A DNA stretch of 64,000 bases from Schistocerca nitens. Its lineage: Eukaryota > Arthropoda > Insecta > Orthoptera > Acrididae. The first letter of the stretch is position 1. Each line of letters opens with the position of its first letter. A program made the position numbers and the translations under genes. Shown piece by piece: positions 20,382 to 29,828 of this stretch. Location: positions 296,658,934 to 296,722,933 of the forward strand of contig NC_064616.1 of assembly GCF_023898315.1 (NCBI RefSeq). The letters run 5' to 3'. Below the pieces are notes generated by a model. The model was not told the DNA's origin, searched no databases, and saw only the letters and a list, made by a program, of their open reading frames with translations.

Positions 20382-21235
20382 GCTAAAAACTGTTGTGCAA
20401 AGAACGTCTGAACTAATCTACAGAGAGCACAAACAAATCGACACAAAATTTAAACGGTTATTAAATTACAAGATTGCCTAGTAAATGCAGTAATGCTGCT
20501 ACTTGCGCACTGCTGACACACTGCTTGGCGGCGGAAGGAGACTACGCGATTTTACACTATTCAGGTACTAAAACGCGATGCTACAACTCTCAAATACTAT
20601 AATACGCGCACTGGACTCGCATTCGGGAGGACGACGGTTCAATCCCGTCTCCGGCCATCCTGATTTAGGTTTTCCGTGATTTCCCTAAATGGTTTCAGGC
20701 AAATGCCGGGATGGTTCCTTTGAAAGGGCACGGCCGATTTCCTTCCCAATCCTTCCCTAACCCGAGCTTGCGCTCCGTCTCTAATGACCTCGTTGTCGAC
20801 GGGACGTTAAACACTAACCACCACCACCACTATAATACGCCCGAAATTTATGAATTTGAACAATGCAAGTACCAAAAACACGCAAAGAAATTAAGAATTA
20901 AACTATGTAACAAATGAGTGAGCTAGGAGTATACGACTTTCTGCTGGCAGCTGCTTATCCAACGGCAGCAGGGAGCACACTGGCTGTGACCAACCGACAC
21001 TGGCCGTTCAAAACAAAAACAGAAGACAGACGACTACGCGGATTTACACTATTCAGGTACTAAAACGCGATGCTACAACTCTCAAATACTATAATACGCC
21101 CGAAATTTATGAATTTAAACAATACAAGTACCAAAAACACGCAAATAAATTAAGAATTAAACTATGTAACAAATGAGTGAGCTAGGAGTATACGACTTTC
21201 TGCTGGCAGCTGCTTATCCAACGGCGGCAGGGAGT
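20382..21235 (-). promoter_or_regulatory. CR1-like LINE 5' UTR with tandem repeat
   Basis: Two copies of one unit can be aligned, starting at about 20541 and 21033 with ACTACGCG. Shared blocks are TTACACTATTCAGGTACTA, CTACAACTCTCAAATACTAT, GAGTGAGCTAGGAGTATACG and GCTGGCAGCTGCTTATCCAA. After removing the nested SINE and its duplicate the unit is about 259 bp; the copy at 21033-21235 is incomplete. Repeated 5' UTR units in LINEs often act as promoter monomers. The promoter role is inferred from position only. Confidence 0.65.
20608..20828 (+). mobile_element. tRNA-derived SINE (family C) with (ACC)n tail
   Basis: A distinct SINE with a B-box-like GGTTCAATCCC at 20636-20646 and a body containing TTTCAGGCAAATGCCGGGAT and GGCCGATTTCCTTCCC. 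It ends in a short ACC repeat. The 12-bp target duplication ACTATAATACGC is at 20596-20607 and 20829-20840. It inserted into the 5' UTR of the CR1 LINE and is the fourth and youngest layer of the nest. Confidence 0.9.
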
Positions 21236-21700
21236 CCGGTTCCAGACTGTAGCGCCTAGAACCGCACGGCCTCTCCGACCGGCGAATAAAATTCGATACG
21301 TTGCATCGTTTCCGTGTTAATTAGCATTGAAGTCAGCGAATCAAACCGTTGCGCGAGCAGAATTCAAGCGGTCCTCCAGAGACGGTGTCGCTAAACGTGG
21401 TCTTTGTTTGGTTCCCTAAAACCGAACAAGAAAGTGACACAAACACTGGACATGGGGCGGTAGTAAGAATCGAACCCAAGCAGTCTGGTGCGCTGTCATC
21501 CACGATATCAGAACAACTGATACTAATTTCATCTGGCGGGCCGGTTGAATTATCTCGCTCAAAGGCATGATTGGGTAACTTAAATGCTAATTAACGCGGA
21601 AATGGCACAACGTATTGAATTTTTTCTTAAAAATTGCTTCTCAAAATAACACAAGCTGCAGCACCTTTACAACCTTTTCAGACTGTTTCTGACCACCCTG

Positions 21701-23882
21701 TACACACAGTGTTGATGGCGTTGCTCCTACCTGCTTTGTACGGATGCGCTGAAGTGGTAATGAGTTGCATATCCGAGGATAAAGTACACTTCATGTCAAT
21801 TTCACAATTGCTGCATGCCGCCTTTATGGTGCTGCAATTTTAATGTTCATAGGTGTATGTGAAGATGTAAGTAATACCGGCCCTCTAATCCGACGACCAT
21901 CACACTGAATAATCGGTGCTGCTGCCATTCTTCCCGAACGGTGCTTTGGGGAAAGAGCGCTTACACCGTGCTTTTGCCGTTAATTGGATGTGTTCCGAGC
22001 GCCTCGGGGCAGATTAGCCTGTGAGGGGGCACTGCGCCAAGAGGGCTTATTAGCGCCCCACTAGTCATGTGCCAACTTCCTGGTTAGCGCTTCTGCCTGT
22101 TTGCGTGACACCTCCGTTTCTTAATCAAATCGATGATCGCGCCGTTATCAGAGGCACTTGTAAAACAAAAGCTGACCGTGCTGAGCTTTTCTTCTTATTG
22201 TAAGACGACGTGGTCTCCTGACCTTCATTGCTTACATATTCCGCCCTCACAATCATATTCCGCACATCAAGACGCTTCATTAGAACCCAAACTCGATAAG
22301 ATAAAAGTCAATGTTGTATGAATTCACGTAAACGATATGTAAATAACTAATAAATCGCAAGTGCGCACCGTGGTTGAAATACTCGAGGCTGGCATATACA
22401 CATACATTCCAGACACGACGGTCACAGGAGCTTTTAGTTCGAGAGAGGCAACCGCACGCCAGGAGGCCAGTCCAAACCCATCTACGTCGGTAGGTGGCCG
22501 CCCGTGGAGCGGACAGCGTTCGCCCGAGGGAAAGGAGGAACGACCCCGTGTTCGGCTTAAAAGCAAATTCCGCTACATTGTGGGGGAGCGGCCAGCCTAC
22601 GCATTCTTTACACATAGCACGCAGTTTCAGAGATTTTCACAGGGAGACAGCAAACGCCAAACGCCAATTTCCGGATTGGTCGCCTTAAACGAAACGTCAT
22701 TCTCCCGTTTTAGAAGAGCAATGCTGATTGGCAAACGATATTTCTGACGTCTTGAGCTGAAGGAGTAATGGAAGAGACCAAAAGATATACCCCATCACAT
22801 CTGGCGTGGAGAGGTGTCGTTCCGTTGTCGCTCTTGGAGCGAGGAACAAGTCTCTCCTCAGTACTTCACTGGTAGAGCACCTCTGTCGAGAGCGAATCAA
22901 AGTGTGACTCTCTGTATTGAGTCCTTGCGATTAAGCGTTGTTCACTGTGTTGGCCGACACACTTATTGTGCTCTGTGAACGCACAGAGATATAGTTAAAC
23001 GCCTGCGAGTGAATTTTTGAGTGGCATCGCGGTGGACTGGTTATCTGGCCGGTGTACCACGCCAATAGTTAGACTAGGGGCGAATAGGAATCCTTGACTT
23101 CATCAAGGCGTAGGGAGAGTTTGATTGGCGAAGGTCAATCCAGATAGAACGAGAGTTATCTTATTTTTCAGCAGCGAGCGGCGCAGAAAGCACTAATCGC
23201 AGCTTACGGTATTGTGCGCTACAGCTAATGCGAGCCCCATATTTCCTCCACAACAGTACACTTCACTGCATTTCACACGCGACAGACTCGATCGTACCTA
23301 GCATCATTCTAAAGGATAATTATTCAAGTTGAGTAGGCGCGCCTCTCAGCCATTCTGCCAAGTCAACAACCATCTTAAACTTTGTATAGAAATTTCATTA
23401 GCGAATCCTATCCTTGAGAGGTAACTTAACATTCCAAAAAGAACCACGATATAACTTGTTCAATTCAAAGCTAAAAGTGCCATTGTGATTTCTCAGAATT
23501 TTTGCAAAATAAATAATAACTTTCGTTAGTTTCATGTTTTTCTTACACTAACTAGCACTACTCCAGTACCCAAGTATCCCACTAGTTATGTAAGAAATTT
23601 TGTGAATTTTTGTGTCATTTCCTTACAGCGGACGACTCCAGAAGATATTTATTGCTGAAAGTTCTTCAGGCATTTCTCTTTAGAACGTTAGGAGCGTCTG
23701 TCTCACATCTGTAGTAGTGTGGGAGTGGAAATTGTATCTTGCAGGAGCCACAGGGTAAAGGGTACATCTCAGATTAATCCATTGCGCAGAATAACAGAAT
23801 CTCAGATCAACCCCACGCTCACATTATAAAGAATGACATCTTGAAAATAACATCTAATCTACAGTTAAAATAATACTACCAG
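21701..23882. other. Unassigned sequence
   Basis: I recognise no proteins or RNA genes here. 22360-23150 is GC-richer than its surroundings and holds overlapping short ORFs on both strands without family signatures. Its tone (a leader-like stretch ending near 23000) could fit an LTR or a 5' UTR, but no direct repeat supports this. Confidence 0.35.
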
Positions 23883-24115
23883 AATGAATTTTCACTCTGC
23901 AGCGGTGTGTGAGCTGATAGGAAACTTATTGGCAGATTAAAACTATTTGCCCCACCAGAACTTGAACCCGGAAGCGTTGCCTTTGGCGGGCAGGTGCTCT
24001 ACCAACTGAGTGAGCCGAGCACTACATCTACCCCCCTCCAGAGATCTACTTTCGCCAGGCAATGGTCCTAGGTTCGAGTTCCAGTCGGGCACACAGTTTA
24101 ATCTGCCACGAAGTT
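23883..24115. repeat. tRNA-like repeat (family D)
   Basis: It carries TTTCACTCTGCAGCGG, AAACTTATTGGCAGATTAAA and, in reverse orientation, a tRNA-like box pair around GGTGCTCTACCAACTGAG. A second half near 24060-24115 gives GGTTCGAGTTCC, GGCACACAGTTTAATCTGCC and CGAAGTTTC as an inverted partner. The copy is related to the tandem array at 32935-33610. Confidence 0.7.
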
Positions 24116-24600
24116 TCAAAATAATACTTGTCAGCCTACTAGCCATCTCCTGGCGCACCTTGTGTGCAGCGCAACTCACACTGGTAAAGCAATTACGTCA
24201 AGGACGTCTGCATTTTACAGACCATCTGCTTGAAGCATAGTACTGAGCCTATCATGACGCCATTGTTTTACCTATGTGACGTATGCTGTTGGACACAACG
24301 TGTGTCAGTAGAACTGAGACCGGTTGCCCAATAAAGTATTATTTTAAATACAGCTTCTGATGGTATTTCCAACCTGTCATTCTTATGTGAAGAAGTCAGT
24401 TAGTGTTTCAAGGGTGCCTCTAAAATTGGTATATGAATGCTGTGGAGCACAATCAACGAAGTAACCTTGTTTCTTTCTTAATTCTGTAATGTCGCATCTA
24501 CCGACGTCCAAGGTTCGCACTCTTTCAGATTGCTCTCGTAGGTGAGTCTCTGTAGACATAGAGTAGTCAGCATTAGATATTCATCTACGTTAACTGACTA
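24116..24600. other. Unassigned sequence
   Basis: Nothing is recognisable. It leads into the 5' region of a Tc1-like fragment. Confidence 0.35.
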
Positions 24601-24699
24601 CTAGATGCCACGAAATGCGGATTCATCAGTATAAAAAGAGACGGGGAGTACGGTGTTGTCAGTAGAGAAGCAGAACAGTCCAGTGGATCGGTCGGGAGA

Positions 24700-25060
24700 G
24701 CTCAGTGGCTTCTAACATGGAGTAGTCATTGGATGAGACCTGAATAAAAGATTCGTAAGGGAGATTTCAAACTTTCTAAAGCTACGCAACTCCGTTGTTG
24801 GTGATGTGATTGCGAAGTGGAGACGCGAAGGATCAACTACAGGTGAACCAAGACCTGGCAGACCTAATGTGCTGACAGACACGGACGGTCGAGTATTGCG
24901 GAGGGTCGTTGCTAGAAGTCACTTGAAATCAGTGGAAGGAATCTCCTGGGAATCCCAAAGTGCTTCCAGCAGTCCAGCTAGCACAATGACTCTGCGTAAT
25001 ACTTCTGTCGGAGGACCGGCTCAAACCAAGTATTCCCACAAAGTCGGTAAATCTTGAGCC
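24700..25060 (+). pseudogene. Tc1-like transposase, 5' fragment
   Basis: 24806-24930 encodes VIAKWRREGSTTGEPRPGRP and then LTDTDGRVLRRVVARSHLKS, which is the second helix-turn-helix and linker of a Tc1-type transposase. The following frame degrades (SSSPASTMTLRN). No catalytic motif follows; the fragment ends near 25060 where a different sequence starts. Confidence 0.7.
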
Positions 25061-25069
25061 GTGGTAAAA

Positions 25070-26790
25070 ATTGCTATTTTGAAGAGCGCGCTGTAGCGCG
25101 TAGTGTGAAGCAGTCGCCCTCCGTTTTTGGCGGTGGCGCCGCTGTGGCAATCACATCTTTGGTGTCTGGTGGGAAAGAGGAAAGGTTGCCTGTTCACGTG
25201 CATTTAAGGGGCGCTATGAGCTCGCCAGTAGGTCAGTCTGGGTCAGTCTCTCGTCCCCAGCTTGCTAGTCTGTCTCTAGTCCGCATTTATTAGGCAGTTA
25301 GTGTCTGTCTGTCGCTCGGAGTGCTAGTATGTCTGTCGTTCGGATCAACCTTTAAAGCCGGCAAAATGAGAGTCTTTCCACTCCGCCAGTAAGAGAACTC
25401 AGCGAGTAGTCGCCCGGTCGGGGGTTAGTTCCTGCATCTGGGTCTGCGCGTTAGGTCGCCAGTCTGCTCGAGTTTGTTCAGGTTCAAAATGGCTCTGAGC
25501 ACTATGGGACTTAACATCTATGGTCATCAGTCCCCTAGAACTTAGAACAACTTAAACCTAACTAACCTAAGGACAGCACACAACACTCAGTCATCACGAG
25601 GCAGAGAAAATGTTTGCTCAGGCAATGGTCATTGGCGGTTGGATCGATCGGTTGGTCGGTCGCGCACAGAGACACAAGATGACTTGTCCGTTTTGAGCGT
25701 CGGCGCATGTGAGGTCGCCACGTGAGTCCAGTGGGCCGCGGCGTATAGCGAGGGGTAGTGACTTCGCGGCCGACACGAGAGCAACAGGAGTCAACCCACG
25801 ACATCGGTCTGGCCGGTGCGAGCTGTGACGCCATGGGACGGGAAATCGGCGCACCTTCCTGCGTCCGTTGAAGCGGCTGGCAGCGGACGGTTCGGGAGAG
25901 AGATTTGGGGGTGCTGCGCCAGGTCTTCTCGAGAAATCGCAGTTTATTAGAAGTTAAGTGATTGGTGATATGTTGTTTGATTTACTCTTGTTAAATTCTA
26001 CTTGTTTTCTTGGTGAGGTCACCAGCCGTTTTGCTTTGGGGTCGTCCCACCATTCTTCTCAGTTTGCCCACCCACGGGAAGGTGGTTGTTTATAAATTGG
26101 GTGGTCCGTTTTTCCCTTGTGGAGTAGGGGAGGTTAGAGCAACATGTGGTTCGGGTTGTTCGGTAATCTTCCTATCAATCTACCGTACGTTAGTAGCTGC
26201 CTCTGTCATGTTTTTCGGATTTGATGTGTTAACGAATTTATTGCTTGGAGTGTAACGGTCTAATACCTGAAATATGTTTTGATCTTTGGAAACTTTGATG
26301 TTATTTCCTATGATCTTGAGAGGTGGTATCTGTGTACTGTAGAGCATCTTAACTATTGTTTGGCCAACCTTGTAGAATTGTATATAAGATTGCATTTCAT
26401 GGGCTTTTATTTAAATGATCATTTTAGTATATAAAGTTGCCACCCTTTCACCGTAAGACTTTTCTTAGAAGTTAAAATCAAGTTGCACCTTCGGTGGCAA
26501 GGTTAATATTTTAAATGTTAATGTTTTGTACCATTTCCATCCCTCCAACGGGGGGGGGGGGGGGGGGTTGCATAGTTTGTGTGCTTGTGTAAATTGTTAA
26601 AACTCTTAGTTTAAAGTTATCTGGTGTGTTGCAGATTTGCACCAGTGTAGTCTTTCAGAGACTGTTGTGAGCGGTCGTAACTACGGCCGCGTCAAAAGGG
26701 AGCGGCAAGGTTCTCTGTCCGAAGGCTCATACAGTCAAAACTTGTTTCTTTCTGCCTCTGAATAAATTGTAGCTTTGATATTTAGAGGGT
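25070..26790. repeat. Possible long LTR or retroelement leader
   Basis: This stretch has no coding sequence. Its left part is GC-rich and its right part T-rich with AATAAA-like motifs (near 26759). The style is that of an LTR or retroviral-type leader, but there is no second copy, no primer-binding site I can identify and no gag/pol beside it. A G-run of about 17 lies near 26551. A SINE is inserted at 25483. The call is weak. Confidence 0.25.
25483..25611 (-). mobile_element. tRNA-derived SINE (family A body, head type B), truncated
   Basis: The body is family A, but at the head side it turns into CACAACACTCAGTCATCACG followed by AGGCAGAGAAAA, a different head from the usual CCTCGGGCATGG version. 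The copy is cut within that head. The target duplication is GTTTGTTCAGG at 25472-25482 against GTTTGCTCAGG at 25612-25622, one mismatch in 11. Confidence 0.85.
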
Positions 26791-26834
26791 GCTTTCTGAT
26801 TATAATTTTAAATCTGCTTCTGGACAGAGGGATT

Positions 26835-26960
26835 CGTAAAGAAGGGGGTGGAATGCAGGGGGTAGAAGACAAGGGGGTGGAAGACGGGGGGGGGGGGGTA
26901 GAAGACGAGGCGGTGGAAGACAAGGGGGTGGAAGACGAGGGAGGTGGAAGACGAGGGGAT
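26835..26960 (+). repeat. G-rich minisatellite
   Basis: A tandem array of a unit of about 15 bp of the form GGGGGTGGAAGACAA, with variants and one run of G of 12 or more. The G strand could form quadruplexes. The flanking ORFs on both strands are products of this repeat and not genes. Confidence 0.8.
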
Positions 26961-27357
26961 AGAGTAGGGGCACACATACGATCAAATTTTTTACCTACTG
27001 TGTTACACACATGCAAAAATAATGAAGATAAACAAGTGGAATATATGCTCATGGAAACATAAAACCAAGAATTGCTGGTTCAGAGAGGTGCAGGATGATT
27101 TTGAAGAATTAAATATAACAGTGCAACAAACTGAAAACTGAGAAGAAAAGGCGATTCCGAGTAAAATAGACACGAGACTTAAACTAAAAACATTTAATTG
27201 AAAACAATGAACCATAACTTATGAAGAAAGAAAATCCAGGTCAGACAGAATGAAAAAGTTTTGGGAGCAGAAGAAGAAAGTGAAAAACCAGATCCCTGCT
27301 TAGAAGGCTCGAATATACAAGGAGTGATAAAAGTGATGCTATGTGGGCGTAAACTAC
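26961..27357. other. Unassigned, AT-rich
   Basis: No recognisable element. It is bounded on the right by the inverted repeat of a Tc1-like element. Confidence 0.4.
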
Positions 27358-28532
27358 ACTGAAGAGGAAAAGAAACTGGTACACCTGCCTAATAATTTGC
27401 AAGGCCCCCGCGAGCACGCAGAAGTGGCGTAACACGACGTGGCATGGACTCGACTAATGTCTGAAGTAGCGCTGGAGGGAATTGACACCATGAATCCTGC
27501 AGGGCTGTCCATAAATCCGTAAGGGTACGAAGGGGTGGAGGACTCTTCTGAGCAGCACGTTGCAGGCATTCCAGATATGCTCAATTATGTTCATGTCTGG
27601 GGAGTCTGGTGGCCAGCGTAAGTGTTCAAACTCAGAAGACTGGTCTTGGAACCACTCTTTATCAATTCTGGACGTGTGGGGTGTCGCATTGTCCTGCTGG
27701 AATTGCCCCAGTCCATCGGACTGCACATTGGACGTGAATGGATGCGGCTAATCAGACAGTGTGCTTATGTACGTGTCACTAGTCAGTGTCGTATCTAGAC
27801 ATATCAGGGGTCCCATATCAATCCAACTGCACACATCCCGCACCATTACCGCCCCTCCACCAGCTTGAAAAGTTCTCTACTTACATGCAGGGTCCGTGGA
27901 TTCATGAGGTTGTCTCCATACCCATACACGTCCATCCACCAGATACAATGTGAAACGAGACTCGTCCGACCAGACAACATGTTTCCAGTTATCAACAGTC
28001 GAATGTCGGTGTTGACGGGGCCATGCGAGGCGTAAAGGTTTGTGTCGTGCAGTCATCAAGGGTAAAGAGTGGGCCTTCGGCTCCGAAAGCCCATATCGTT
28101 GATGTTTCGCTGAATAGTTTGCACGCTGACCCTTGTTGATGAGCCAGCATTGAAATCTGCAACAATTTGCGGCAGGATACACTTCTGTCACGTTGACCGG
28201 TTCTCTTCAGTCGTCGTTGATACCGTTCTTGCAGGCTCTTTTTCCGTCCGCAGCGACGTCGGAGATTTGATATTGTACTGGATTCCTGATATTCACGGTA
28301 CACTCGTAAAATGGTCATATGGGAAGATCCCCACTTCATCGTTACCTCGGAGATGCTGAATATAACATCACGTTCAAACTCTCTTAAATCTTGATAACCT
28401 GCCATTGTAGCAACAGTAACCGATCTAACAACTGCGCCAGCCACTTGTCTTACATAGGCAGTGCCGACCGCCTGTTTACATATTTCTGTATTTGTATACG
28501 CTTGTCTATACCAATTTCTTTGGCGCTTCAGC
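27358..28532 (-). mobile_element. Tc1-like element, near full length
   Basis: The ends match as imperfect inverted repeats: ACTGAAGAGGAAAAGAAACT on the left and the inverse of CCAATTTCTTTGGCGCTTCA on the right. The transposase runs on the minus strand: 28420-28230 gives the HTH (MTILRVYREYQESSTISN), 28191-27877 gives WKHVVWSDESRFTLYLVDGR with the first Asp, and 27726-27454 gives FQQDNATPHTSRIDKEWF (second Asp) and WPPDSPDMNIIEHIWN with the catalytic Glu. All three catalytic residues are visible. Two or three frameshifts separate the segments, so it is a recently dead DD-E transposase. Confidence 0.85.
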
Positions 28533-28650
28533 AACCATTAAACAAAAGTCCAGAACTCATTGCCCAGAGATAAAAAGAAAACCAAAAGCTGATGAGCACA
28601 GAATTGAGTGGATTAGTCTCTACAATTTAGCCGAAAGACAGTTACTCGAA

Positions 28651-29330
28651 TTTCACTCATAAACATGGTTCTGAAACAAAATTGTTAAGGCTTTCGTGGC
28701 CACTTGTTGACAAACTGCCTATTGGCTTCTGTCTCGGGTTCTTCGGCCGACGTTCATCTAATGATTTTTCTGACGTTTCGCCAGCACGAGTGGCTGGCAT
28801 TGTCAAAGCTTCACCCTCCATTGCCGGTGGTGAACTGGAGGCGAGCTCGCGGCCGCAGACTATATGTACCTGGCGCGCCAACGTCCGAGGGCTTCTCCGC
28901 GGTCATTTCCGGTGCGGTTCTCCTCTTGCTACCTGCGACGGTCGTTCGCTGCAGTACGGGAAGCCAGGATCCGTTTACCTTAAGGCTTTCCTCTTTCTTG
29001 TTGAAACTGTTCGCGTGTTTTTGGATTTCTACAGCTTCTCTGAACAAGCGCGTGTGATAGTGCTTCTCTACAGCCAGAACTTCCGTGTCGGCGAATTTTA
29101 TTACGTGGTCGGTCTCATTCAGTGCGTGTTCTGCCACGGCCGATTTCTCCACCTGCCCCAACCTGCAATGTCGCTTATGCTCTTTGATCCTGGTGTTAAT
29201 GGATCGTCCAGTCATTCCGACATGGTTCTGAAAGTGTGTAATCTCGGACCGCAGATAAACAACGCCATTTTGGAACACATTCCAGCGTATAATCGACTCC
29301 AATGTACCATGGGAACCCCCACTTCAGTAC
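28651..29330 (-). mobile_element. Penelope-like element, 3' end with GIY-YIG endonuclease
   Basis: 29302-28811 codes for a GIY-YIG-type nuclease tail: HVGMTGRSINTRIKEHKRHC, then AVAEHALNETDHVIKF and a region on to KHANSFNKKEESLKVNGSW. The reverse transcriptase part upstream is missing or unreadable; the first Tyr-rich block is distorted. The 3' untranslated part at 28651-28810 contains GACGTTTCGCCAGCACGAG, which I associate with this element type in insects. A plus-strand ORF over the same region is its antisense shadow. Confidence 0.82.
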
Positions 29331-29828
29331 GAAGGAAACATTACCAAACGAAAGCTAAAATTTTCCACGAAGTTGTAACGGCGACATACAAAATACCCGA
29401 CGAGATCCCCTTCGCCAAAAAACACAAAAACGAAACACACTGTCTGACCTAACAGAAATCCAAGCACCCACAAGGGAAAGTGGAACCGAAATGAAACTTC
29501 ACGGTTATGAGGCTATGTGATGATATCTCAGTGATTATAGAGTCGAGACAGATTTACAAAGAACTTGGCAGTATGAGCCCACATTTGGGTATGACTTTAC
29601 AACTCTTCCGGCCTGGATGCATGTAGCGATTCGGTTGGGAAGAGTGTCATAATACCGTTGTATCATCTCCTAAGGCAAGCTGGCCCATGACTGTTATAAC
29701 TGATCCTTCATATCTTAGATACTGGCGCAGGGCCGGTTTGACGTCCAAGCTCCTCCCACACATGTTGTATATGGGACAGATCGGAGGACCTTGCTGGTCA
29801 CTGGGGTACCTGAACGTCACGTAGATAT

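Larger units (their letters stand above)
16515..21235 (-). mobile_element. CR1-like LINE, nearly complete
   Basis: About 4.7 kb on the minus strand. From 5' to 3': an untranslated region with a tandem repeat (21235-20382), ORF1 with an esterase-like domain (20381-19395), ORF2 endonuclease (19425-18571), ORF2 reverse transcriptase (18475-16598 in several frames), and a 3' tail of (TGTAGA)n read in the element's direction at about 16515-16538. An esterase-like ORF1 and a microsatellite 3' tail are both characteristic of the CR1 group. ORF1 is intact, but ORF2 has several frame changes, so the copy is dead as an autonomous unit. Confidence 0.88.
16363..21283 (-). mobile_element. tRNA-derived SINE (family A) split by CR1 LINE
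   Basis: The 3' body of the SINE is at 16363-16514 and the remaining head piece at about 21236-21283. The 11-bp target duplication GAATAAAATTC at 16352-16362 and 21284-21294 encloses the whole 4.9-kb block. The SINE is broken between its B-box side and A-box side, where the LINE entered. A few SINE bases at the junction are lost and no clear LINE target duplication is visible. Confidence 0.92.
16278..21700. mobile_element. Short inverted-repeat element (MITE-like) split by nested insertions
   Basis: The left arm begins CCAGGGTGCTCAGAAACAGT at 16277. The right arm ends in the inverse form GACTGTTTCTGACCACCCTG at 21681-21700. Further inside, ATTCGATACGTTG and GTTAATTAGCATT at 21291-21328 pair with their inverse at about 21580-21620. 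Taking out the nested SINE plus LINE leaves an element of roughly 490 bp. There is no transposase in it, so it is non-autonomous. The CAGGGTG terminus resembles the tip at 2181. Confidence 0.75.

Noticed and set aside
22361..22747. 128-codon ORF in the GC-rich part of 22.3-23.1 kb
   Set aside because: ORFs are open on both strands over the same place, which reflects base composition. No family signature is seen.
26735..27062. ORFs over the G-rich minisatellite
   Set aside because: Repetitive translations on both strands come from the tandem repeat.
28682..29452. 256-codon plus-strand ORF
   Set aside because: It overlaps the Penelope-like GIY-YIG coding sequence on the minus strand, which has recognisable motifs. 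The plus-strand frame has none and is its antisense shadow.
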